Shown one piece after another: positions 1-7,355 of a stretch of 64,000 nucleotides of DNA (its first letter is position 1; every line of letters begins with the position of its first letter). Under the pieces are notes generated by a model. It did not search any database and was not told the origin of the DNA. It saw only the letters and a program-made list of their open reading frames with translations. Made by a program: the position numbers and the translations under genes. The stretch covers positions 6,448,001 through 6,512,000 of the forward strand of contig NZ_BJHV01000001.1 of assembly GCF_005405925.1 (NCBI RefSeq), read 5' to 3'. This DNA comes from Streptomyces antimycoticus (lineage in GTDB: Bacteria > Actinomycetota > Actinomycetes > Streptomycetales > Streptomycetaceae).

Positions 1-684
1 CACGAGGTCCGGGCCAAGGAGATGGACGAGGCGCGCGAGATCCTCGGCGTCAAGCAGGAGTGGCTGGGCTTTGTGGACTCCGGACTGCCCGAGGGCGATC
101 CGCTGCCGCCGCTGCCCGAGGGCTGCTTCGCCCTGCAGGACGTCGAGGCGGCGGCGGAGCCCCTGGTGAGGCTGATCCGCTCGTTCAAGCCGCAGGTGAT
201 CACCACCTATGACGAGAACGGCGGCTATCCGCACCCCGACCACATCATGACCCACAAGATCACGATGGTGGCCTTCGAGGCGGCGGGTGACCCCGAGAAG
301 TACCCGGAGGCGGGGGAGCCCTGGCAGCCGCAGAAGCTCTACTACAACCAGGGCTTCAACCGGGCGCGCACCGTCGCCCTGCATGAGGCGCTGCTGGCCC
401 GCGGGCTGGACTCGCCGTACGAGGAGTGGCTGGAGCGCTGGAAGACCTTCAACCGGCCCGAGCGCACCCTGACCACCTATGTGCCCTGCGCCGACTTCTT
501 CGAGATCCGCGACAAGGCGCTGATCGCGCACCGTACGCAGATCGATCCCGACGGCGGCTGGTTCCGGGTGCCCATGGACGTCCAGCGGGAGGTCTGGCCC
601 ACCGAGGAGTACGAGCTCGCCAAGTCTCTTGTGGACACCTCCCTCCCCGAGGACGACCTCTTCGCCGGCATCCGCAACAATTGA
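1..684 (+). CDS. mca: Mycothiol S-conjugate amidase Mca, 3' part (5' end outside window)
   Basis: The frame is open from base 1, so the gene starts upstream of the window; about 227 C-terminal residues are visible of a family that is usually near 290-300. The visible part carries the LmbE/PIG-L (GlcNAc deacetylase) fold signature with TYDENGGYPHPDH, whose His-Pro-Asp-His supplies a metal ligand and catalytic residues, and the long C-terminal region typical of Mca rather than MshB. By family knowledge Mca is a cytosolic zinc amidase that cleaves mycothiol conjugates of electrophiles and antibiotics to a mercapturate for export plus GlcN-Ins. A small membrane protein follows after 4 bp and probably shares the transcript. 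Mca rather than MshB is inferred from the C-terminal length and sequence. Confidence 0.9.
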   Translation, partial: HEVRAKEMDEAREILGVKQEWLGFVDSGLPEGDPLPPLPEGCFALQDVEAAAEPLVRLIRSFKPQVITTYDENGGYPHPDHIMTHKITMVAFEAAGDPEKYPEAGEPWQPQKLYYNQGFNRARTVALHEALLARGLDSPYEEWLERWKTFNRPERTLTTYVPCADFFEIRDKALIAHRTQIDPDGGWFRVPMDVQREVWPTEEYELAKSLVDTSLPEDDLFAGIRNN

Positions 685-688
685 GCCC

Positions 689-940
689 ATGATGAGCGCC
701 ACCAGCACCCTCGCCATGACGCATCTCGTCCCGCTCGCCAAGGACCTGGACGAGAACAAGGTGACCCCGGGCGTCCTCGGTTTCATCGTCTTCGCCGTGA
801 TCGGCGCGGCGGTGTGGTTCCTGATGAAGTCCATGAACAAGCACATGAAGCGGGTGGACTTCGAGGAGGGGCCGGAGCCCGGCAAGGCTTCGGCGACGGC
901 CTCCGCCGAAGCCACCAAGGGCGAGGAGCGCACGGCCTGA
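689..940 (+). CDS. Small single-pass membrane protein downstream of mca
   Basis: An 83-residue product starting MMSATSTLAMTH. One hydrophobic helix lies at about residues 26-43 (GVLGFIVFAVIGAAVWFLM), followed by a positively charged juxtamembrane stretch (KSMNKHMKR) and an acidic, Ala/Glu-rich C-terminal tail that should be cytosolic by the positive-inside rule. The start is 4 bp after the mca stop, with two consecutive ATG codons, so translation is probably coupled. I know of no function; small proteins of this kind sit next to mca in other streptomycetes. Start could also be the later ATG giving MTHLVPLAK. Confidence 0.75.
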   Translation: MMSATSTLAMTHLVPLAKDLDENKVTPGVLGFIVFAVIGAAVWFLMKSMNKHMKRVDFEEGPEPGKASATASAEATKGEERTA

Positions 941-990
941 ACCCTGGCCGGGTCCGACCGCGTGCCCCGCGTGAGCGGGGCCCCACGGCC

Positions 991-1077
991 CGGCCGACGG
1001 GATCCCACGTATCCCGGCCCGGCCGACGAGATCTCGCGTGTCCCGGCCCGGCCGACGAGATCTCGCGTGTCCCGGCC
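991..1077. repeat. Three direct 29-bp tandem repeats
   Basis: Units at 991-1019, 1020-1048 and 1049-1077; the last two are identical and the first differs at a few positions. Each contains a CGGCCGACG core and a GATC site. The array lies in the 175-bp gap between the convergent small membrane gene and the STAND regulator. No other feature is visible in that gap and no clean terminator hairpin was found there. Confidence 0.85.
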
Positions 1078-1115
1078 CCCTCTCCGCGCTCTTCGTGACC
1101 AGGGCCCTGTCCGGC

Positions 1116-4100
1116 CTAGCCGCGAGGCTCCGCCAGCACGGCCATGACCTCGCGCGAGTGGCGGCTTGGCACCATGCCGAGCTGCCATGCCTGCCACCCC
1201 GTTTCCGGCTCGACGCCCCGCTCCAGCACCAGCGCGAACGCCTCCGCGCACCCCTCCAGCCGGGAATCGCCCGCCGTGCCCTCCTCGCGCATCTCCCGCG
1301 CCAGCTCCGCCAGCTCCTCCTGGGCCACCGCCGTGCCGATGACCGAGCCGCCCGCGGAGGCGAACGGCAGCAGGGTGCAGCGCAGGAACCGGGCCCAGGA
1401 GCGGCCGCGCCGGTCCCCGTACCCCGCGAACAGCCCGGCCGCCTCGTCCACCAGCTCCAGCGCCTGCGCCGCCTTGCCGTTTCCCGCGTCGATCACCGCC
1501 AGCTCGACGCAGGACCATGCCTCGCCATGGGCCACGCCCACCCGCCGGAAGTCATGCCGCGCGTCCTGGAGCAGTTGCCGGGCGAAGCCGCTGTTGCGCA
1601 GCGAGCCCGTCTGCGCCGCCCGCAGATCACGGGTGACCCGAGCTGAGTGATGACGGGAGCACGCCAGCCCGTACACATCCCGCATCCGGTTGAACATCAG
1701 GCGGGCCCGCTCCAGCTCGCGCAGCGCCGAATCGTGGTCGCCGCGCTCCTCCAGGGCCTGGCCCAGGTAGTACAGCGTCCATGCCTCACCGCGCGCGTCC
1801 TCGTTCTCCCGGTGGCGGGAGAGGGCCTGGCGCAGCTGGTCGACGGCCGCCGACGCCTCCCCGGCCACCAGCCGGGCCCGGGCGAGCTGGGTGAGCGCCC
1901 ATGCCTCACCGCGCTGGTCATGGGTGCGGTTGTAGGCGTCCAGCGCGCCCCGCAGCTCGTCCTCGGCGCGTGGCACATCGCCCATCCGCAGACATGCCTG
2001 GCCGAGCTGGAAATGCGCCCACGCCTGGCCGTGCAGGCTCTCGTTCTCCTGATGCAGCTCCAGGGCCGCGTCCAGCAGCTCCAGCGCCTCGGCCAGCCCG
2101 CCGCGGTCGCGCTCCACCGCCGCCAGGGCGTGCATCGTCCAGCCCCGGTCACCGCGCAGCTCCTCGGCCTGCTGGAGCTCCAGCGCCTCGCGCAGCTTCG
2201 CCGCGGCCTCCCCGAGATTGCCCTGGTGATGCAGGGTGATGCCGAGACTGCACAGGGCACGGGCCGCGCCCGCCTGGTGCTGCGCCTCGAAATACAGGTC
2301 CACCACCGAGGACAGCGTGGTGCGCGCCTGGTCCAGCTCGCCGAGCTGGCGGGCCGCGATACCGGTGCGCCACTGCACGGACCGCATCAGCAGCCCCTGG
2401 TCCACGGCCTGGGTGAGCTCGCTGATCTCGCCCAGCCGGTAGAGATCGCCGCGCAGCAGGCAGTAGTCGCACAGGGCGCCCAGCAGATGCAGCACCGCGG
2501 ACTGGTCCACGCCCTCCGCATGGCGCAGCGCGGCGGTGATGAAGCTCGATTCGTCGTCCAGCCAGCGCAGCGCCGCGTCCAGCGAGGTGAAGCCATGGCC
2601 GCCCGCCGCGCCCTTGCCGAACATGTCGGCACGGGTGGAGGTCTTGCCGTCGACCAGCCGGATCACCGAGTCCGCGAGCTCGGCATAGCTGCGGATCAGC
2701 CGCTCCTGCGCGGCGGTGCGCTGCTCCGGCTGCTCCTCGTCGAGCAGCCGGGCATGGGCGAAGGAGCGCACCAGGTCATGGAGGCGATAGCGGCTGCCGC
2801 GCACATGCTGGATCAGCCCGGCCCGGCCGAGCGCCTCCAGATGGCGGCCGGCCTCCTGCTCATCGGTGTCCAGCAGCGCCGCGGCCGCCGCGCCGCCCAG
2901 GCTGGCCCGCCCGGCCAGTGCCAGCCGGCGCAGCAGCCGCCGGGCGCCGTCCTGCTGGTCGGTGTAGCGCAGCCACAGGGCGCGCTCGATCGCGCCCACC
3001 GGGCCGTACGCCTCCAGCTCGGTGACCAGGGCGGCGGGGGTGCGCGGGCCGAGCGAGGAGCCCGCGATCCGCAGCGCCAGCGGCAGCCGCCCGCACAGCT
3101 CGGCGATCCGCTCCACGGACTGCCCGTCATAGGGGCCCGCCCCGGTGGGCTCCTCGGCGGAGGTCCGCAGCAACTCCTCGGCGCCCGGCTCGTCCAGCGG
3201 GCCCACCTCCATCCGGTGCACCCGGGCGGCGAGGTCGGCCGGCAGATCGAGCGGAGTGCGCGAGGTGATCAGGACCAGGCTGTCGGACCGCTCCGGGATC
3301 AGGGTGCGCACCTGCTCGGCGTCGCGGGCGTCGTCCAGCACGATGGTGACCGGCAGCCCGGTCAGATACTGGTGATACAGCTCGGTGAGCCGTCTGATGT
3401 GCTGGTCCTGCGAGGACCGCTCCCGGAAGAGCAGTTGGTCGCGGGGTGCGCCGAGCCGGTTCAGCAGATGCAGCAGGGCGTCGCGGGTGGGCAGCGGGGC
3501 CTGCTCGGGGCTGTCGCCGCGCAGATCGACCAGGCACGCGCCGCGGAACTGATCGCGCAGATGGTGGGCCGCCCGCACGGCCAGCATGGTCCGGCCGGAT
3601 CCCGGCGGACCCTCCAGCAGCACCACCGTGGGCTGGGTCTCGGTGGACACGCGGGCCTGCTGCACCCACTGCGTGATCTGGGTGAGCTGCGACCGGCGCC
3701 CGGCGAACGGGCCCTCCGCCTCGGGGAGATGGGCGAAGGACTGCTCCAGCACGGTGCGCCTGCGGGCCGCCTGGCTGCGGTCCGCACCGCGCAGCTTCGG
3801 CGCCTGACCGGCGGCGGAGGCGGAGCGCTTGGCCGAACCGCCGCCCTGGCGGGTGGCGGCCGAGGTCATCCGGTGCTGGTCGATGAACGGCCGGATGCCG
3901 CGCACCTCGACCGCCGTGAGCCACTGCAGCCGCAACTGCTCGGGCCCGCCGGGCTGGTTGCGCAGCGCGGCCTGGCGATGGGCGGCGGGCCAATGGCGCG
4001 CCGTGAGCTTGACGACGGCGGCGGCCGAACCGGCCACGGCGGCCGTCACCCCCGCGCCCAGCGCCGTGCCCGCCGAGGTGCCATAGGTGAGATCCGCGCC

Positions 4101-4400
4101 GAAGGCCGCCGCCGCGGCGACCGTCGCGGCCAGCGCCGGGGTGCCGAGCTGACCGCGCGACAGCCGCGCCGAGAGGGGACTGCTGCCCGCGTCGGATTCG
4201 TCCAACGCGCGCACATACGCCCCGTACTCCTCCGCGGCGGTCGCGGCCATCTCGTCCAGCGCGCCCCGCGCCCGGCTGAGCAGCACCCCGCCATCGGTGC
4301 GCCCGCCCGAGCGGCGCACTTCCTCCTCCACGGCCCGCGACAGCAGCCGCTCAACTTCCGTCCGGTGGCTGTCCCGCAGCACCGCCAGTGACTCCGGCAT
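1116..4400 (-). CDS. STAND-type NB-ARC ATPase with C-terminal tetratricopeptide repeats
   Basis: Product of 1094 residues; the start chosen (MPESLAVLRDSH) has GGAGGGGG 6-8 bases upstream, while the frame stays open a further 43 codons. Order of parts: an N-terminal helical segment; an Ala/Gly-rich hydrophobic pair of segments at about residues 130-175 that could be membrane or glycine-zipper helices; an NB-ARC domain with Walker A GPPGSGRT near residue 265 and a Walker B-like VTIVLDDARD; a winged-helix region; then a long array of TPRs with repeated GEAW/QGRAW-type motifs. It resembles AfsR/SARP-like regulators without the DNA-binding SARP domain, so it is better described as a signal-sensing STAND ATPase whose partner is unknown. 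Immediately upstream lie two DnaA-box-like motifs. Function is inferred from architecture only. Confidence 0.8.
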   Translation of the reverse strand: MPESLAVLRDSHRTEVERLLSRAVEEEVRRSGGRTDGGVLLSRARGALDEMAATAAEEYGAYVRALDESDAGSSPLSARLSRGQLGTPALAATVAAAAAFGADLTYGTSAGTALGAGVTAAVAGSAAAVVKLTARHWPAAHRQAALRNQPGGPEQLRLQWLTAVEVRGIRPFIDQHRMTSAATRQGGGSAKRSASAAGQAPKLRGADRSQAARRRTVLEQSFAHLPEAEGPFAGRRSQLTQITQWVQQARVSTETQPTVVLLEGPPGSGRTMLAVRAAHHLRDQFRGACLVDLRGDSPEQAPLPTRDALLHLLNRLGAPRDQLLFRERSSQDQHIRRLTELYHQYLTGLPVTIVLDDARDAEQVRTLIPERSDSLVLITSRTPLDLPADLAARVHRMEVGPLDEPGAEELLRTSAEEPTGAGPYDGQSVERIAELCGRLPLALRIAGSSLGPRTPAALVTELEAYGPVGAIERALWLRYTDQQDGARRLLRRLALAGRASLGGAAAAALLDTDEQEAGRHLEALGRAGLIQHVRGSRYRLHDLVRSFAHARLLDEEQPEQRTAAQERLIRSYAELADSVIRLVDGKTSTRADMFGKGAAGGHGFTSLDAALRWLDDESSFITAALRHAEGVDQSAVLHLLGALCDYCLLRGDLYRLGEISELTQAVDQGLLMRSVQWRTGIAARQLGELDQARTTLSSVVDLYFEAQHQAGAARALCSLGITLHHQGNLGEAAAKLREALELQQAEELRGDRGWTMHALAAVERDRGGLAEALELLDAALELHQENESLHGQAWAHFQLGQACLRMGDVPRAEDELRGALDAYNRTHDQRGEAWALTQLARARLVAGEASAAVDQLRQALSRHRENEDARGEAWTLYYLGQALEERGDHDSALRELERARLMFNRMRDVYGLACSRHHSARVTRDLRAAQTGSLRNSGFARQLLQDARHDFRRVGVAHGEAWSCVELAVIDAGNGKAAQALELVDEAAGLFAGYGDRRGRSWARFLRCTLLPFASAGGSVIGTAVAQEELAELAREMREEGTAGDSRLEGCAEAFALVLERGVEPETGWQAWQLGMVPSRHSREVMAVLAEPRG

Positions 4401-4461
4401 GTGATCCCCCTCCTGCAGCAGTGCCCTCAGTCTTCCGTTTCTGGCTCTTTTCCGGCAGCCC

Positions 4462-4485
4462 TGTGGATAACTCCCCTGTGGACAA
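4462..4485 (-). promoter_or_regulatory. Pair of DnaA-box-like 9-mers
   Basis: On the minus strand two 9-mers in the same orientation read TTGTCCACA (4477-4485) and TTATCCACA (4462-4470), 15 bp apart. These are exact matches to the known Streptomyces-preferred and E. coli consensus DnaA boxes. They sit about 60-85 bp upstream of the STAND/TPR gene start. Whether DnaA binds here is not shown by sequence alone. A third copy of the second form lies at 10790-10798. Confidence 0.5.
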
Positions 4486-4560
4486 CTCCGCCTGCCTCGC
4501 CGGGCGGTGACGCCCGGGCTTCGGCCCACTGCGGCCCCCTGACAGGCGGGGCTGAAGGTC

Positions 4561-5499
4561 TCAGCGCTCGCCGTCGGCTCCGTCGTTCTCGGACTCCGAC
4601 GTTCCGGACGGAAGGCGCGGTGGGGTCAGCAGATCGGCGAGGGCGGCGAAGTCGGTGATGAGCGGTGAGCTGCGGGTGGCGCTCCAGGCGAGGCAGACAT
4701 GGCCCGCTCCGATGCCCTCGACGGGGAGGATGACGACGTCGTGGCGGGTGTAGAAGGTGGCGGTGGAGAGCGGGATGACGCAGATGCCGGCCCCGGCCGC
4801 GACCAGTTCGAGCTTCTCCTCCACGCTGTTGATCGGCGGCACTTCGGCGCGCTCTCCGGTGCGCAGCTCATCGGCCACATCCCGCCACTCCGGTACGGCG
4901 TCGGGATCCTGGAGCAAATGCTCGCCCGCCAGGTCGCCCACCGGCAGCGCGGACTTCGTGGCCAGCGGGTGGTCCGCGGGGAGCACGACGACGCGGGGTT
5001 CGGTGAACAGGGGCCGCACCCGCAGTCCGTGCTGGTCGATGGGCAGGCGGACGATGCTGACGTCGGCGCGGCCGTCGTGCAGCACCTCGACCTGGTCCTG
5101 CCAGCCGGTCCGCAGCAGCCGGACGTCCAGTCCCGGGTGGCGGGAGGCCAGGGCGCGCACCGCCGGGGTCACCGTGATGCCCGGCATGAAACCGATGGTG
5201 AACCTCGGGGTCTCGGCGGCCGCGGCGGTGACCGCGCGGACCATCGCCGTGCTGGCCGCCAGCAGCCGGGGGGCTTCCGCCAGGAGCCGGGCTCCGGCCG
5301 CGGTCAGCTCGGTGCCCCGCCGGTCGCGGCGCAGGAGCTGGACGCCGAGGTCGTCCTCCAGAGCGCGCATCTGGCGGGACAGGGCCGGCTGGGCGATGTG
5401 CAGCCGCTCGGCGGCGCGGCCGAAGTGCAGCTCCTCGGCGACCGCCACGAAGTAGCGCAGCTTGCGCAGGTCGACGTCCACGCCGGTGCCCTCTCTCAT
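4561..5499 (-). CDS. LysR-family transcriptional regulator
   Basis: 312 residues, the normal LTTR length. The N-terminal winged helix-turn-helix is clear (LRKLRYFVAVAEELHFGRAA, then IAQPALSRQMRALE), followed by a periplasmic-binding-protein-like effector domain from about residue 95. A GGAAGG ribosome site lies about 12 bases before the ATG. It is transcribed in the same direction as the SDR gene, 45 bp downstream of that stop, so the pair is probably co-transcribed; this differs from the divergent layout usual for LTTR and target. Target and co-inducer are unknown. Confidence 0.92.
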   Translation of the reverse strand: MREGTGVDVDLRKLRYFVAVAEELHFGRAAERLHIAQPALSRQMRALEDDLGVQLLRRDRRGTELTAAGARLLAEAPRLLAASTAMVRAVTAAAAETPRFTIGFMPGITVTPAVRALASRHPGLDVRLLRTGWQDQVEVLHDGRADVSIVRLPIDQHGLRVRPLFTEPRVVVLPADHPLATKSALPVGDLAGEHLLQDPDAVPEWRDVADELRTGERAEVPPINSVEEKLELVAAGAGICVIPLSTATFYTRHDVVILPVEGIGAGHVCLAWSATRSSPLITDFAALADLLTPPRLPSGTSESENDGADGER

Positions 5500-5544
5500 C
5501 GTCCCCGTCGTCCTTCCTACCCGAGGTCCGTGGGGACGCGCCGG

Positions 5545-6402
5545 TCACCCTCGCGCGAAGACGGCCAGCGGGTCGGTGAAGGTGGGGGCCCAACCGAGCT
5601 CGTCGCGGGCGCGGGCCGGGGTGAACTGCTGGTCCAGGGCGAAGGCATCGGCGACGGGCCCCAGCTCCGCACGGGCCTGCTCCAGGGGGATGGACACGGT
5701 CCTGCCCTCCAGCCCGGCTCCGTGGCTCACGGCCTGTGCGGCGTCCCGGGCCGTCGGATTGACTCCGCCGACACCCGCGTAGACCGAACCGGCCTTGGCC
5801 CGCAGGGCCGCCACATAGAGTTCCGCGAGGTCCTCGACGTGGACCAGGGCCCAGTGCTGGAGGCCGTCGCCGATGTAGGCGATGGCGCCGGCTTTCCGGC
5901 CGGGCTGGGTGAAGAGGACGTCGATGAGCCGGTTGTCGCCGCCGTACACCAGCCCGGCGCGGATGATCACGGGACGGCCGCCGCGGACGGCGCGGTCGAG
6001 GACGGCGTCCTCGACGGGGCGGCGCCAGGCGACCACGGCCGGCGGGTTCCAGGGAGCGTCCTCGTCTGCGACGCCGTCGGTGTCGCCGTAGACCCAGGTG
6101 CCACCGGTGTGGACGTAGGTGCCCAGGCCGATGCCGTCCTGCAGGGCGGTGGCCGCGGCGAGGTCTTCCTCGCCCGTCTGGGCCTGGGCGAGGTGGATGA
6201 CGGCCTCGGTGTGGGCCGCGGCGTCGTTGAGAACGGCGAGGTCCCCCAGGCCCCCGTGCACCGCGGTCGCCCCGAGCGACTGGACGGCTTGGGCCGCGTG
6301 CTCGCTGCGGGCCAGAGCGCGCACGGTGTGACCGTGGCGGTGCAGCGCCTCGATGACCGCCTTACCGATGTAACCGGAGCCGCCGGTGACGAAGACCTTC
6401 AT
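5545..6402 (-). CDS. NAD(P)-dependent atypical SDR / NAD-dependent epimerase-like oxidoreductase
   Basis: 285 residues beginning MKVFVTGGSGYIG; the TGGSGYIG motif at residues 5-12 is the TGxxGxxG dinucleotide-binding loop of extended/atypical SDRs. A GGAAGGACG ribosome site sits about 7 bases upstream, which decides against the longer open frame. Hydrophilic throughout, so cytosolic. The protein resembles the NmrA/epimerase group seen beside LysR regulators; the substrate cannot be told. It heads a probable two-gene operon with the LysR gene and is divergent from the broken flavoprotein gene. Confidence 0.85.
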   Translation of the reverse strand: MKVFVTGGSGYIGKAVIEALHRHGHTVRALARSEHAAQAVQSLGATAVHGGLGDLAVLNDAAAHTEAVIHLAQAQTGEEDLAAATALQDGIGLGTYVHTGGTWVYGDTDGVADEDAPWNPPAVVAWRRPVEDAVLDRAVRGGRPVIIRAGLVYGGDNRLIDVLFTQPGRKAGAIAYIGDGLQHWALVHVEDLAELYVAALRAKAGSVYAGVGGVNPTARDAAQAVSHGAGLEGRTVSIPLEQARAELGPVADAFALDQQFTPARARDELGWAPTFTDPLAVFARG

Positions 6403-6603
6403 GATGTGCGTCCTTCCGCTTCTTTCGGGATCGCTTCCACCCTGCGACCGGGGAGGAACTCGCGTCCAAGACCTGTTCCGCCCGCTGTGATGCCGCGGCG
6501 GCATCAGCGCGGACGAGCGCCCCCGGTGCGCCGCCGAAGGGGCCCACTCGCACTCGTCAACACTCTCGGTGCGCATGTGGCGGCACAGGGTCACGATCGC
6601 CGG

Positions 6604-7332
6604 GTGGCAGACGAGAGCTATGACGTGATGGTGATCGGGACCAGTCAGGGCGGCCGGTTCCTGCCCATCGATCTCGCGAAGGCGGGCAGGAAGGCGGCGC
6701 TTGTCGAGGGCGGCCACCTGGACGGCGTCTGCGTGAACTCCGGATGCACCCCGACCAAGACGATGGTCGCCAGCGCACGCGCCGCCCACCAGGCCCGGCG
6801 CGGCGCGGAGTACGGCGTACGGACCGGCCCGGTGTCGGTCGACCTCGCCGCCGTGCGGGAGCGCAAGCGGGCGATCTGCCGGACGGCGGGACGCGGGAGA
6901 TCGGCGCGTCGGCGATCGTCATCGACACCCCTGCGCACCAATCTGCTCGGCCGGGGGAAGGTGAGCACGCGGGACAGGCTCGTCCCGTACACCGTGTTCA
7001 TCGACCCGCAGCTCGGCCGCGTCGGCATGACCGAGCGACAGGCCGCGGAGCAGAACCGCTCGGTCCGGGTCGCGAAGCTGCCGATGAGCGCCGTCATCCG
7101 GGCCCTCGAGACGGGGGAGACGCGCGGCTTCATGAAGGCGGTCATCGACGCGGACACCCAGCAGATCCTCGGCGCCGCCGTGCTCGGCGTGGAGGGCGGC
7201 GAGATCATGACGATCATCCAGGTCGCCATGCTGGGCGAGCTTCCGTATACCGCCATGGCGAATGCCGTCTTCACGCACCCGCTGCTGGCGGAGGGCCTGA
7301 ACAGCCTCTTCATGAGCCTCGACGCCCAGTAG
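6604..7332 (+). pseudogene. Remnant of FAD-dependent pyridine nucleotide-disulfide oxidoreductase (mercuric reductase/Lpd-like)
   Basis: The N-terminal FAD domain is recognisable from a GTG start (MVIGTSQGGR, where the usual GxGxxG now has Ser at the second Gly), with the redox motif CVNSGCTPTK. The C-terminal dimerisation domain is also clear (LVPYTVFIDPQLGRVGMTE ... FTHPLLAEGLN). Between them only about 55 residues remain instead of about 270, so the NADPH-binding domain is gone. At about 6880-6930 a short piece (DGGTREIGASAIVID) matches the family but lies in another frame, which indicates two deletion junctions. About 242 codons remain of a usual 460-480. It cannot be an active reductase. 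Confidence 0.8.
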
Positions 7333-7355
7333 CGAGGGGTCGGGGTGGTGAGGGG

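Noticed and set aside
1647..4391. Very long plus-strand open frame opposite the STAND/TPR gene
   Set aside because: It is the antisense shadow of a gene with clear domains, is Gln/Arg/Gly-rich without motifs, and has no ribosome site.
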